DNA of 64,000 bases from Glycine soja (lineage: Eukaryota > Streptophyta > Magnoliopsida > Fabales > Fabaceae): assembly GCF_004193775.1 (NCBI RefSeq), contig NC_041003.1:43715611-43779610 (forward strand), given 5' to 3'. Positions 11,857-27,197 of the stretch are shown piece by piece. A program made the position numbers and the translations under genes. Numbering within the stretch: position 1 is the first letter of the stretch; each line of letters begins with the position of its first letter. The notes under the pieces are model-generated. The model worked only from the letters and a program-made list of their open reading frames with translations. It had not been told where the DNA came from and searched no databases.

Positions 11857-14800
11857 AATATGCCTCTCTCCATGTATAAACTAGAAAATTGAATTAAAGT
11901 AAGATAGAAGAGTGATAAGTCCAAACTTAAACCTAACATGCTAGTTTTCCCATTACCGACGTGTTATAAAATTTACCATAAAAAAGGCAGAAATTAAGAG
12001 CCACTTAAAACTAATGAAAATGAAAGAGACCACTTTTTTGTGGTATGTTTTTTTGAGTGGGAGACATATGGGGAGTATTCTGTTTTAATTGCGGCTCATA
12101 TCACACGAAACAAACATAAAGTGCGATAAGGGTTAGGAGGATTATCAGCACACAATTTGCAAAGTGTGGTGTTTTTTTCTTTGTTGAATTTACCATAAGT
12201 TCAAATTGGGCAAGCCTCATGTTAGGCAGGACAAGGTCACAAGAAGCATGCCTCATGGTCATGCCTACGCCGCAATAACACTTTTTGCTTTGGGCCAACA
12301 ATTGCATATGGCAAATGGATAGGAAAATCCAATTAGTGAGTCTAATGTTGAGAGAAATTAAAAAAAAAAAAAGGAGTGGAGAAGGTTTGATGATACAATG
12401 GAATGCAAGATGAAATTGGGATTTTGATGTGTTTGGACCTTAGTACCTACAACTTCCATGATATTTTTGCCATGAATTAAGGTCGGTGTTACTTAATAAC
12501 CCATCACTTCAGGTGCCAAACTTATCTACATGTAGAAAGATGTATAAAGACATCATCAAAGGATCAATTAATGCAAGTGCCAAGTGAAAATGAGTGTTAC
12601 CATTGTCTTTCTAAAACGAGTGAGCGTTTAGATTGAATAATTTGTAAAAATTAAAATACACATCAGTTTGATTTTGACTGAAAAAAGCTATCTTTTTCAT
12701 TAAATAGTTTGTATGATGGATGCATCAAGAGTGGCTCGTAAGCTTAAGAACAAATGTACTGTTATATTTGGCATTTGTTAAAATATGTATATAAGAGTTT
12801 AAATTAAAAGTTGTTTACTTACCTGCATATAGTGGAGAGTGGTTTTAAAAATGAGGGCTTGGATTTTAAAAAAAGTTTTTTTAAAAAATTATTTAAAAAA
12901 ACATCTTATTTTCCCTTCTAAAAAATTAGTATAAAAAACAATAGAAAAAATATTTTGATGTTTTCATTATTTTTTTCTACAAATCTTTAAAACACATGTA
13001 AAAATAAATTTATTTTTTAAATTATTAATAAAAATAATAAAAATATGATTTCAAACTAAAGATAAATTTATGTAAAAAAAAAACAAAAGATAAATTTGAA
13101 TATGGTTGCAAGATTATCCTCTTTCAAACCAATAAGTAACTGCTAGAGGAGAAATTTTTTTCCTAAGACTATGTTTGACAAAGAAATATAGGAAGAAGTG
13201 TGAAAATAAGACACCATCCAAAGTGAATTTGTTTGGTATATATGAAATTGGGTGGAAAGAGGTAGGTCTCATTCAAATTTATTTCCTATAATCAATTTTG
13301 CATGATGACATGACCAATTTTGCACAACATCATGCTATCAACGGACACCTACTTGTATCTCATATAGTTAGATGAACTCATATAGTTAGATGAACCTATA
13401 ATATGTGTCTCTTGTTTCAACACAATTTTCACCATTCCCTTGAAACACACACATTGACCTTATTAATTGTTTCATACTGAAAACACACATATACACATCA
13501 ATTGTCCTTTTAATTGGCACTCACTTACATCCCGCACCATTAGATGAACTTATAATCTGTGCGTCTCTTGTTTTGACATAATTGATATTATTCTCTAATA
13601 ATACACTCACCCACCAACCTCATTAATTATTTTTCTATTTGAGACTGTCTCATCTTTGTCTACTTATTTATCTTCATTATTCAAACGCTTCTAAATCCAC
13701 TTCATTTCTTATTTCCATTCACTTATTTCTCATTTTCCTATTTCTCACATTATTTTCCTCCTACCAAAAGGATCGTGAGTATAGAAAAACTTCTCGCAGT
13801 GCAAAACGGTTTGCAAAGTTGATATTTGACTACATTCTCCTCTTTCTCATTGGCGATGAAGTTGAAATAATCACTTAAACCTATGCAAACAATGACCAGA
13901 AAAAAACTTATGCTGATTCAAAAAAATAAAAAACAACACCCACTCAAGGTAAAAACATTGAGCCAGATGGTAAGTGATATCCTTATGTACAGCATATTTT
14001 TCAAGACTGTTCGATTTTTTTTAGGGGGTTAGTGTCAGTGAATCATTTACCTGCGTTGTGGCTTGGGTTGCCAATTCAATAAAGTTTACCCAATTGGCTA
14101 ATTCTAAAAAATGTGAACTTTGTCTTTAGAAGCAAGCTAACCAAATTTGAATTTACACAAATTACTGCATTTGAGATTTTCATGTTACATGTTATAAACT
14201 CATATAATTTATTCTTGATACGAACATAACAGAACAAATACCACACTGTATTAGAAGTGAAATATTATTTTAATGCTTTTATCCTTTTTCTTAAAAAATA
14301 GTTTAACCATTACTGCAGTTCGACGGTCCTTTCTGTTGAACTTTCAAGCCTCTTTCCCAGCTTTGCGGAGAAAAGAATTATGGTAATTAAATCAAATGTT
14401 ACGATAATTGCAATGAATTTGTAGATTCATTTTTTTATTAAGCTGAGTCTCCAAAGGTGGTTGGGCCCACTTGAGGAGATGAAGCTGAGTGTTGATCCAA
14501 GAAAAAGGTGAGGGATCTGAAATAGTTACAAGAGCACTCTAACACTCTAGTTAGTATGTGAACCGACAAAATAAAAATATATTGCCAAACTTTTACAGGA
14601 CTCTGTTGTAGGTGAGTCACAACCAAGTTAGTCAAGTACCATCATGAGATAATCCCTAAAAATATGAATATTTTAACATTGTTAAATGTGAATAACGTGA
14701 ACGTAGGAAACTTCCTAATTTGGGCGTGTGTAACAAGACAGACCTTGATTATTTGAACCTTGGATCCAACCATGACATTGGACCCTTTTGAACCTCGTTG

Positions 14801-15033
14801 GTGTTTTGGGTAGGGTAAATTGAACCTGGGTTATTTGATCCAAAAAAAATTATTTTTATAGCGATAAAATCTTCAGCATCCTATGAAACTTTCTAGTTTC
14901 TATATATTTTAGATTATTTGTAATGAAAAACAACTTTCTCTTCAAAAAGGTACATGCTATCTTAAAATAATGGTAACTTTTTGTCAAGAAAAATGTTATT
15001 TTTAAAACTGCTTTCTAACAAGTTTACTTGTGT
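11857..15033. other. Intergenic, no supported gene
   Basis: AT-rich. A diverged direct repeat of about 90 bp (GATGAAC..TATAAT.TGTG..TCTCTTGTTT) occurs near 13391-13480 and again near 13546-13635. Small frames at 12101-12307, 13639-13878 and 14438-14635 match nothing I recognise. Confidence 0.45.
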
Positions 15034-15060
15034 TAAAAGGGGTGATCTAATTGTCCCCAG

Positions 15061-15182
15061 GTAAAAATGAAGTTAAATAACTCCATCCTAGATAACCCAA
15101 TAAAATTATATAGAATTTTGTGAGTAAAAAATCGTACAATTTTATTGGACGACATAGGATGAGATTGTTTAATCTCATTTTT
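15061..15182. repeat. Short inverted repeat (hairpin) 3' of the clathrin gene
   Basis: The arm around 15063-15110 (AACTCCATCCTAGATAACCC then AATAAAATT) is inverted around 15130-15182 (AATTTTATTGGACGACATAG then GATGAGATTGTTTAATC). Arms are about 50 bp with several mismatches, around a short loop. It could be a tiny MITE; a small-RNA hairpin is possible but unsupported. Confidence 0.6.
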
Positions 15183-15923
15183 AGTTTTAGACAAATTCGT
15201 GTTAAAAAAAGGAAAAAACATTTTCCGCAAAAGAGTCAATTCATTTTACACAAACAGTTTTGTTTTCTAATCATGAAGCAGTCAATTCATACTTATCGGG
15301 TGAAAATCATCAAAGTAATGAGCACGGTACGATTCAAACACGACCCCGCCTTTCAAAGTTTTTGAAAAAGAGGCTTGGCTATTCGCACCACTCTTTTACT
15401 CTTTGCATCTCACAAATTTCAATTCTCCAAATAAAAATGGATATTCAGAATAAGTTAACCAAACTTATCAGTGAAAGGAAAAAGGGAAACTAGCCTGCTA
15501 CATAAAGAGACCATTTCTAATAGTTGATGAATATTTTTATACACCAAATTAACCGAACAAAATTTGTGTTAAATCCTAATCAGAATACATTTACATGACT
15601 ACATAACTAAGAAAACAATTATAGGAGAGAAAGAATCAACTATACATCAACAACCGAACTAAAGCCTCTGAAGATTCAATCATCTCACAGAATTGATCAG
15701 ACAACCCAATCTATTCAGCAATTGACAAAAGAAATAAGAACCTAAAAACTTTCCATGCAAAAAAGCCACAGTCGTCAGAAGGCTAAGGTAGATGCTTACA
15801 TTCATCATGTTAAATTCCTTAAAGCTGAGGAACTCATCTTCAATGCTTGTGGATTCAAAACAATGTACCTAGCTTCTCCGATAAAATTTATAGCAAAATT
15901 TTCTCCTGTCTTGAATGGAGAGA

Positions 15924-18900
15924 TCAGTAGGAGCCGCTGCTGCCGCCCATTGGAGGCATTCCAAAAGGTGGCATCGGAGGCATCCCCATACCACCCATAG
16001 GGGGTGTTGTCAGTGGAGAATAGCCTCCTCCACCCATACCTGGCATTGGTGGTGCAGGCAAAGCAAGTGGTAGTAACTGGGCATACATATTCTGGAGATA
16101 ATTGAAACTAGTATTAATTTGATAGCCAAATATAAGATAAAATATGTACCCAAAAGAAAAAGGATATTATCTGACTTCATAATGGAAAGCATTTGATATT
16201 GGGGGAGGGGGGGAGAGTACCTGCTGAGCAATAACATCCTTCTCTTCCTTCTCTTTAGCTTTCTCCTCTTTCTGTGCTTCAATTTTGTCCTTGATAAGCT
16301 CATCAACTTTACCAGTATACTCTCGAATAAACTAGGGGGGAAATATTAAAAAATGGTTATCAATAAAAGGAAGAAAAATCATCCAGTAATACATATAGCG
16401 AAAGAAACCCCTCGTGTCATTCCTGTTTAGTCTCTTTTCCTTGGGCTTTTAGCCCCATTTCACATAAAAAAAAGAAACCCCAGGGGAAAATATACCTGTA
16501 AGAGGTATGGGAAAGCAAAATCAATCATATTGTTCATCCAAGCTAGCTCAAGAGCAACATCTGGCCGTATTATATCATAACAGACGAAGAGGCAAGATGC
16601 AAAACATTCCTTCTTCCCCTGGAAAGATACAAGGAATAATATGAACATAACTAATTAACTACTTCGTTAAAATTAAAAATTAAGACCAACGAAGCACAAA
16701 GAAAACAAAGGTGAGGTGAAGGAATGAATTTATGAAAGCTATTTAATTTGTAGCAGAGGTCAAATCGCACAGTGGGACCTGGCAAGGTTTTGAGATATGA
16801 ATAGAAGAGTTTGATATTTCAAGGAAGGGAATAAGAAAATAGACCTGCTCAATAAAGTAAACAAGCAAATCCTCTGAGAGTTCACGGTCACCAGATTGAG
16901 AGCAAGTTTCCATACAGTCCTTGTAAAGATTGTCTTTTTTTGACAAAGCAATGGACTGCTTCCATCTTCCAGCTTTCTTGTAAATATAAGCAGCGACACG
17001 CCTCATCTCAAGAAGCTCATGCTTCTCAATCTGCAAATACACATTGTTAAAGCCAAAACCAATAGTCAAACTTTAAGGCTATGCTTGGTTTAACAAAATG
17101 ATTTCTGACTTCACTTTTAATTACAAAAATGTAACCATGTTTCCATATCAAAGATTTGTATAGGAAACAATAAAACTTGTGATTTCACAGTTTTCTGTTT
17201 TAATTACAAAAAAATATGTTTTCACTGTTATAGAAACTTTTGAAATCAGGAAACAAAAAATGAAAATAAAGTGACATTTTTTGTAATTAAATGTAAAAAT
17301 AGAAAAGAAAGGAAAAAAAAAACATTTCTTCAAATCGAATGACCAAGGGGTGTTTGGTTTGGTTGTTTTGTGTTTTCATTTTCACTGAAAACAGAAAATG
17401 GTGATGAAAATGTGTTTGGTTGGATTTCTAAAAACATTTTCAGTGAAAATAAAAATAGGAAATAACCAGAAAATGAAAACAATAAATTCTCGTTTTCAGT
17501 TGAGAACAAAAACCTCATTTCGGGTAAAATGAAATTGCGGTGGCAATGAATGTAATTTTAAGCAAATCTAAAAATACAAAAAGACAAAAAGTCAATATAT
17601 CATAAATTTTCAGTATTTTTATTTCATGAAAACAGAAAACAAGAAGTCAAACCAAACATGTTTTCAGAATTTTAATATTTTGAAAATGAAAACAGTTTTC
17701 AGAAAATGAAAACAGGAAATGAAAACAGAAAATGAAAATGCAAACCAAACACACCCAAATGTCTCGGTAAGATTCAGATTTCAATTTTAGCAATTTGAAA
17801 GATAAGGAAGATTCACCTTCTGTGCAAGACCTATCTGATCGAAGTTGTCATGCAGATCTATTGATTCATGAAGTCTATCATAGTCCTCCTCCTCAACATA
17901 AATTTCATTCAAAGCTTCATTAACAGCAGACACATTATTGCTTTGAACTGCAATCAAGTACGGCTTAACCAATCGAATGTGACCAGCCTAAAAACCATAA
18001 AAAATCAAGCAACAAATAAGAATATTGCATAAAATATTTTCGAACGGTTATTAACCTCACCAAAATAAGATTAAGACTTAACACATTAGAAAACAGACTG
18101 AGACATACAGACCTTCCGCATTATATCCACAACACGGGTGTGGTCCACACGTAGGGCAAGTACATTAAGAAGATCATTTAAAATATCAGGATGTTCTTGC
18201 AAGTAGAAGTGAACAGCCTTATAGTAGAGCTCCACACTTGCAACCTTAACTATAATATCTTTGAATTGCATGTGGTCCCATGCTTCAGGAGAGTGATTCA
18301 TTACAGTGGTTGCAGCATTATCAAACTCATCATATTGGATGTATAAGTATGTAAGTTCCATCCAATGCTGCTGCTCATCACAGGCTCGAATAAGCTTGGG
18401 AATGTTAAGCCGAGTTGAGAATAACTTAATGTGCTCCATTAACTTCTCAGGACGATATCTTGCATAAAGAACTCCCAACTCAGTAAAGATACCCATATGG
18501 GCACGCTCCAGTCCAAGTCCACTCTCCATTAGAGATATCAGTTCATTAAAGCATCCTCTGTTCTGGTAAAACTCACTAACCTCTTCCAAATCATCCACCT
18601 TCATAATAATAAAGAGAATTAGTAATCAAACAACAGAAAATAACAAACTAATCAACTGTCTATCTGCCACTTGTTGCCAATGTTCTACATTTCCCAATTT
18701 TCATAACACAACTCATTAACTTGCACATAAAGATTTGCAATATGATTAGTAAATTTCTATATTGAAAATTTGAGTGAGGCAGGGGTAACTGGGATTATCA
18801 GGATAAAAATGAAAAATGATAAAATATTCTAGAAAAAGAATGCCACCTGAATGATGACATTGAGACCACAAATCTGAGCCAATCGGAATTCCTCAGCATC

Positions 18901-21900
18901 AACACAAGCAAAACAAACTTCCTTCCATGTTTTTGAACTGTTTGCTTTCCTAGCAGCATCAACAGCACCTTGGAATTGTTTAAGCTTCACCAATGTCACT
19001 GCTAACTTAGCCCAGTTTGAAATAAAAGCAAATATAATTTTTGCAGCCTCATAGAGAGCCTCATCATACAAACGGTCTCCAACATTTGGTAAATTAGCAA
19101 CATTTGGCATCAATATAAACTCTTCAATTTCTCCAAGCCTGTCAATCTTTGCATATGCATATATGAGCTCACTGTCCACCTTGGGCTCTTTGGTATTCTG
19201 CCTAACCATAAGAAGGTACCTTACTAGGTCATGGTATACTTCTGCATCTTCAGAAGCTTTTATAACCTCTAAGAAGTGAGTGGAATCATCTGCACGGATG
19301 AATGACTCAATTGCATCACTTACTAAGCCTTCTCTTAGTTGTGCCTTAGCCACTTGGCTCCAGACAGCATCTTCTTCAACCCGGAATGCAAACTCCACAG
19401 CTCGATCAATGGTCCGAAGGTTATCTAGTAGGACATTAACAGCTTGAACATTCAAATTAAATTTTTTGAAAATGGCAAAAGCTTCTTCATATAGGTTTGC
19501 TTCTACTGCCACCTCCCCAACAGCAGGGCCATCAAAGTTGTCCAGCCTATTAATGTAATCCATGACTCTTGAGGGATCTGCCTTGATTGCAGTGAGGATC
19601 AACAAATTTTGTAGATTAAAGTTTCCGCTGAAAGCAGAATTTTGTAGCACAATCTTTTCAAGAAGCTCAATCAACTCATGGGGAAGATCAGCAGTCATAA
19701 AAGCTTTCACTGCAGCGGAAACTTGATCAGGACTCTGGCTTTCAGGCAAAGCAGTGGACACCACTTGATCAATCAACTGTCTTCTAAACTCATTCTCGGG
19801 ATTAAGAACTTTCTCCCAGAGGTCAGCATTCATACGTTCCACAACATATCTGATACAAACAAAAAGAAATAACATGAGTGTCCCAAACTAACATGATGAA
19901 ATACAATGGCACCTTAATGAAGGATAGTACACACACCTGGCTTGGAGTTTGAACAAGGAATTTTTATTGGAAACATTAACAAGCTCATCATCACATTGCC
20001 CCCTTCGGTAAGCAATAACAGCAAGTGTAGGATCCCGCTTCTCACAATATTTACCAACAACACGAGAATCATAATATGGGTTGGTTGTAAGAAAATGCTC
20101 AGGATTGTTATTACTGTCAATGATAATTTTACCCAGAGCATTATGCACATGCACATCCTGGCTTCCCTCACTTACAAGATGCTCCAAAAACTGAGTAAGC
20201 AAGCGGAGACGATTTCTGCGCATAGAAAGTGAAATGAGAAAAAATAATATGGTAATTTGGGGATGCAGGGTGGAAAAAACTTGCACACCTCTTCTCACAT
20301 TCTTCAACTAAAGGCTCAACTGGAAGAAGAGAACGAACTGAAAGAATAAGACCTTTAATGAAATCCTCAGGGCATTCATCATCTAACAACTGTCCTACAA
20401 CTAGAGGAGCATTTCCTGGATTCACCTAAAGCAAGAAGGATAACATAAGAAATTCATGTTTGATATCAGCCTGGAAAGATTTAAAATACACTCCTATATT
20501 GAGAATCATAAAAATTAAATACCACCCGTCACAACAAATACCTTTTGAACATATCCCTCAATATAACGCAGCATGTTGCTGGTGTAGAGATAATGGGTGA
20601 GATCTGGAACAAAACCAAAACGATCACACACGTTTATTAATGGCCGTGCATCTGGAAGCTTGGTCTCCATTAGAAAGTTCTTCGTCTTCTCAGCATCATA
20701 AAAGTTTGATTCCCGAGTAACACGCTCCACCTCCTTAATTTGTCCAGTTTTAGCAGCTGCTTCGATATACTTGAAGTGAATATCAGGATCCTCGCTGTAC
20801 AAGACAGAATAAAAAGCCAAAATTAAAAAAGTAAATAGAAAACTAGAAAAGCAATAGTTTGTGTGGAGAACTGATGTCATGTACATTGTTTCTTAAGAAA
20901 TACCTAGAGCTCAAATATGCACCCAAGAAAAAGTATAGTCCTTCATAGGACTTGAATTGCTCAAAGAGTTTAATGCATGCATCTACACCGAGCTGTTCAC
21001 AATATTCCTTGGCAGTCTGCAAATAATGTACTAGTAAGATTCTTTTATAGAAATTATAAAAAAACCCAAAAAAATATAATTGTAAAAAATATCATGGAAA
21101 CATTATACCGACTACCAAGCCCTAATACAGTACCTGCACAATTATTTGAAGGTTGCCCCTAAGGTTGACCAGTAAAAGATCTTTCATGCACTCTAGCGCC
21201 CATTCTTTTGAAAGAGTTCCAAAGAACTCAACTAGAGCCTGAAAATCATTTCATGATAAGAATAAATAAAAAAAATTTAGATAGATCCAGTCACTTTAGC
21301 ACTTGATTCAAACCTGTGGTTCGATGGCATGTGTATTCACAATGACACGTTTGATGTCAGGCAATTCGGAATAATGCTGCATAAGCAACACACAAGAAGG
21401 TTCAAGAAATTATTCTGACAAGAAATTACAGTCAGTCATAAGAATAAAAGCAAAGAACCTGAAGAGCCCGAATGAAAAGGCCAGCCTTTTCACAAAGCTG
21501 AGCAATCCGTGGACGGTCATAATGACTAAACATGCCATTGGCCAATATAGCATCAGCAACATTTGGAAAGGTCACAAGATTAATTTCCAGTACCTAAAAA
21601 TAGTAAATATTAAAAAAAAAACTATATAACACCAATTGTTTCATGGATACAGATTAAAGCAAAGAAAATAAAAGAACCTTTGTTTGAAGATATCCATGTT
21701 CTGGTAGGTTTGACTTCAGCACATCCAATAAAAAGGCAGTTGCCTCGCGGATTAAATTCCTCTAAAAAGCCAAAGAAACATATAAACAAAAATAAGGGTA
21801 AACAATTCCAGCACCTAAATAAATTTGAAACATAAGGGAATAATTGGTTCTAATTTTAATAAATTGTCCCCAATTATCAAAATTAAAGGAATAATAAACC

Positions 21901-24900
21901 AATATCTTAGCCTAAGATAGTTATAAAAAAACACTAACCCAAGTTTTAAGAAACTGAAGACCTGGTTTAATATAGATTCTTATATTCAATTTTCAACTAA
22001 GTGGAAGACAAGTTTTAAGAAAGAGAAGGCCTGGTTTAATATAGATTGTCATTTCCAATTTTGAACTAAGTAGAAGATAAAGTTACTCCATTCTCGAGCA
22101 TTTTTTCATTCTTTCATTTAAAACATTACAGTTACACTAATGGTTTTTCAAAAACAACAAAGTAGAACAGGCTCAAGTAATCAAGCAATAATGCTTCTTC
22201 TATAAAGGAAAATGAAAAATGCAACAGAGGGAGGGGGATTGTGTATGACTATATGTGATACTTCAATCTTTAAATGGTGGATCGAAATATTAAAGATAGG
22301 AGAGCAAAATGAACCCAACATCATTAAAGCAATAGAATAGAACAAGATAAACCTGAAGAAAGAGATCAGTTATTGTGTTGTAGTCAACAGGGCAACCCCC
22401 CTCCATTTGAGACATCATCAGAGCAAAATTTACAGCACCCTGCAATGAAACAAGTTCTAAATAAACAAATAAAAGAGTAAACTAGCAAGATAATTGATAT
22501 TGTATAAAGGTAACTAGGCTAGCATCATAAACAATATAGAACCATCACCATTAGGATGCATTTAATTCAACTGTCGGTCTGTCATTCATGACTGCTATTA
22601 TTTTATGCAGGTTAAAATATGATTAGAACAGAAACAAGTGTACCATAAAAGAATTTCATAGAAGGTAAGGCATAAGCATTTCCAATTTTATTTCTAAAAG
22701 AAACCACTAACCTGGGCATCTGCCCGTAATATTGTTTGCAGAAGGAACATGTAATCAGGCGTGTATCCAACCTTCAGCAAATAAAAGGGAAAAAATACAT
22801 TTAACATCTACTATAAAACAAAAAATGATTAGATTATGTAATGAGACCAAAATATAACTCATAGTACCACTATTTTTATTGTTCTATAAAATAAAAGCCT
22901 AATAAAAAAATTGTTTCATTACCTGCTTTGAGTATATCAGAATCTTGTCAAATTCCCTCCTCTCAGCAAATGCTGCAACAACTTTCGGTGTGGCTCTGGC
23001 TTTGATAAATATTTTCAATGCGAGGTCATTATCCACTGTCTGCGTTATATGCATGTCTCTCATAAAGATCAGCAAAATAAAAATAAAGCAAACTGAAAAG
23101 ACATTGAATTCCCTTGAAGGAAATAAAAAATGGCAGTAACATAAATATCCGTTTGTGGATAAACAGCTTAAGAAGGACTTGATGGAGCTAATTAAATACG
23201 CTCTACTGTTATGTCATAACTGTGGTCCAACTAAATAAGTTTAATGGAATTTGAATATACATTTCAAGTTTTCAACAGATAACAAGTTCTTATAAAGGAT
23301 GGAATTTGATCCTTTTTTATGGTTAAATTAAATCAGTCAATACCTATTGCAAAGACAATTACCTTAAGCTGTATTCAGCTTTCACGGAGGCTTATTTTCA
23401 TAATAAGTTTCAATTTATAGCTTGCAAAAACAAGCCAAAACAGATTATATAGGTGTTTCAAAACTCAAAAGTTAATTTAATAAGCTCATCCAAATTCCAA
23501 ACAGTGCCCAGAGTTTGAAAATAATATTAGTATCCTCAAAGTGAACTAAAGAAGCAACCAGAAGAGCGAGAAAGATGGAGACTATTACAGTTTATGTTAT
23601 GTGACAGATTATCCATTCAATTATAAAAAGAACGGTTGCTTTTTGTAACTTCATAATAATTAGTTTCAAATTTATATGAATGGTAATCAGACTTTTCAAT
23701 AAGCAAAGAAACATGGATCACAGGAAATAACTTGTGTTCTCACCCTAACCATGTGTTTGTGTGTACTCAAATGATAAAGTGATAGAGAGAATCAATTTAA
23801 GTTTCTATCACAACCTTCACAAGGTCACCAAGCTCCTCACTGCATTCAAGTTTGTCCTCTGCTAGCCAATTTTCCAAAAGATTCTTTTTGTTTTGATTTA
23901 CCACAAGCCGTGACAGTTCCAATGACTCATAAGAATTGAGTTTTCCCCTGGTTAACAGAGTACCAAAGTACTGCAACAGTGGTGGCGTCTGCCCAGCTTG
24001 CACAGGTACACTCTGAAAAGAAAATAAAGAAATAGATGAAAAAAAAGCATATTGAACTCCCATATAAATCGCCACAATTAATAAACACCATACAACTGAG
24101 AGAAAACACTTAACAGGAACAAGAAGCACCGGCATGTACAACAGAGAAAATCTAAACACAAAAGTGTACCTGAAATTTAGCAACAGTGTCAGGAGTTCGA
24201 AGAATTCCTCGTGGAGATTCTGCAGCGAGCTCCGCAGCCTCCTTATACTTGGTCTGAGAAAATAATTCTTGAAACCGCTTGACAACCTGAGAAAAAGGCA
24301 GATACATGACAATCACTGAAGGTAAATTATAAAACCAATAGAAAAACAAACAACAAGAAAGGCATGCTTCCCATTTCCACTTTATCAAATCAACTAGGAA
24401 GAAAAAAAAGTTCATAAAAATAAATTATATGTTAATACAATTAAATTTTTCAGTTTAAATAAAAATCAGGTACCTTGAACTTAAAGCAGTAAAGTGACCT
24501 TTCTAGTGCTCAACATAAAAAACTACACCACAAACACAAATAATATATTGCTTATAATTCTCTTGCACTTTTATGCCAGTTACCTTGCTGATAATTGTTC
24601 TAGATCACACTCCTGGAATGCTATTCAGAAAAATATTATATATCAAGGCAAAAAGCATCCCCAGAAAATTGAAAAATATTCTAGCTCTCATAAAACATTC
24701 ATTCAACTCAATAAAATCAGAAAGTCTCAAAAGTCAATATGAATGTGTAAAGTTTGGCAACATTGATAACAGCACAATATTAACCAAATGTAACTCATGT
24801 TACCAATTCTTCTGCACCAGGGAGGTTTCCTCTTTTAGCCAGATTAACAGCAAGTTCCAAATTATTTAGCTGCAAAAGTTTCAGAAACATTTAGTAGGTT

Positions 24901-27152
24901 CCAAAGAAATTATTCCCATAATTCCGTTACAAAAAAACATACACATATATAAATTACCTGGCCACTAACAAAAGGTACAATGGCTGCCTCATTTATAGTA
25001 GCAAGCAACACCTGGCCACGTCTATTGATGGCATAAAATCCCCCTACCGAAAGTGCTTCTGTGGTCAAAAATATAGGATCGGAACTGATTCGGTTTCTAT
25101 AAACTGCAGTTGAAGTCTCCAGATCATAGACAAATAACAGCCCAAGCTTTGTGATGACATAAATCAATCCATATTTATTTGAAATCTGCACAACAGAGCA
25201 TAATAAATATTTTACAAGATGTCTATCAAGAGTGGAGAAAATATTAATTGATCATTTAAGTTCACACTTATACCTGCATTGACACAGGAAAGTCATCAGC
25301 AAAGTCTGGAGGGAAGAACAGATCTGCTTGTTTCTTAGTAAATGATGGTTTGCCTAACAACAAATGCCACAATATCCAGATGGTATCAAGAAGTATGCGT
25401 TTCTAAGGGAAAAAAACATTTACTTAATATGCCTCATTTTAAAATGATTCACTTGTTTAAAGCATCAAAAGAAAAGAACAAACCAACTATAAATTAAGCA
25501 AAAAAAAGAGAAGCCTAAACTCAGAATGCATATGAAGTAGTTAAATATAATACCAATAAAAGACACTCACTCAATCATAGCTTTCAATTATATCTTTTTG
25601 AGATAGTTTAGTCCAAAGTATTTTTAGGTTTTACTCCATTTGAAGAGGGTAGTTAACAGTGTCCAATGTTAATGATCTCTGGCACTTCATATCACAAGTG
25701 ATGGCATAAAAGATTACATAGGTTAACATTGTTCATATCAATCCGTAGGAATGCCTCAACAGGTTGATAATAGATAGATAGTCTATACAATGATCTAGCC
25801 ATGCTTATACCTGGCTGGGCACCAAGTTCAATGACATGCATCTTTGATGTAACCTGTCCAGCATTCAAACTCTTTGATGCAAAACAAATAAGAGTAGATT
25901 CCTTATCATTCCCAGCCACCTACATGTCGCATAAATTAAAAATATCAAACACCATTGAATTAGAAGCAAAACTAAAATAACATTTAATATCCAAATAAAT
26001 GAATCACAAAGGAGACAAAGTTACTCTAAATGTAGCAAACGAGGCAGCATGTGCTTCAAGAGCCTGACTACGTTGCTGATCCACAGAGAAGAGTTGCATG
26101 TTTCCTTTTACTAGTTGTGGTCTCTACAACAAACAAGATGAGATAAAATTATTCTTACACATTAATAAGCTCACAAGGTTTAATGTTCAGAAATTTAAAT
26201 CACATAAAAATGTAAGCTTCGGGGAATTATAATTTTCAAAATATGTGCAATTTGTAACTATAAAATATAAGTAGATAATTCATTAATTAATATCAACAAT
26301 TCTATTAATAAGATACATGAACTAGTTTAAGGAGGATAACAATTCTTCTTAAGATAGAAACAGGAAACCCATTAGCTTAAAAAGAAAAAGTATACATAAC
26401 ATTTTTGTAGTTAGTACCCATAGTAAAGAAAATCCTTTTAATATTAAAAAACTGAGAACTGGAAAAATACAAGGTTGAGCAAAAATAATACCAAAATAAA
26501 AGCTTGGGAGAATATAGATACAAACCATCAAGTGAATAATTAGAAATGGGTCAGTATATTTACTTCGTAAGAAAAACTTGAATATCTTAATTTTATACGT
26601 TGGAAAGCCACCATAATTGTGGTTACCCCTAAACCACCTTAACCACGGTCACCCCTAACCCTAACCTGCCTTAATTGCGGCCTCTTTGGGTAGTCTTCAT
26701 TGCAGCCTCCAGAACTTGCATTGTGCAAGGTGCGAAAGGGGGTGTTTAGTCCGACATCACTAGAGATATGACCTAAGTAGTGCTTGCAAAGCTCGAGCAG
26801 TCCTCATCTTACAAGCTGATTTTGTGAGGTTGAGTTAAGCACTAAAGCCCAACACTCAAATTCTAAGAAGTACTAGAGTCTATCCTAGACTCATTGTTGG
26901 GTCATCCACATTTTCCATCCTCTAGGCCCATAGCCCTAGGCACAAGGGGGCATGTTATTGACTAGTAAGAAAAGAACAGAAAATAGGAGAGAAAACTCTT
27001 CTCCAAGGGTTTCCCTTTCACAAAGGATTTCTCCTTTCACAAAGAGCTAATGCTCAATCTACAAATGATAAGATCTCACTCTCTCGTATTCTTCTTCCTC
27101 TATTTATATCTAATAAACCCCTCTAACTAACTCTTCCTTCTCCTTATATCCT

Positions 27153-27197
<45 letters not shown>

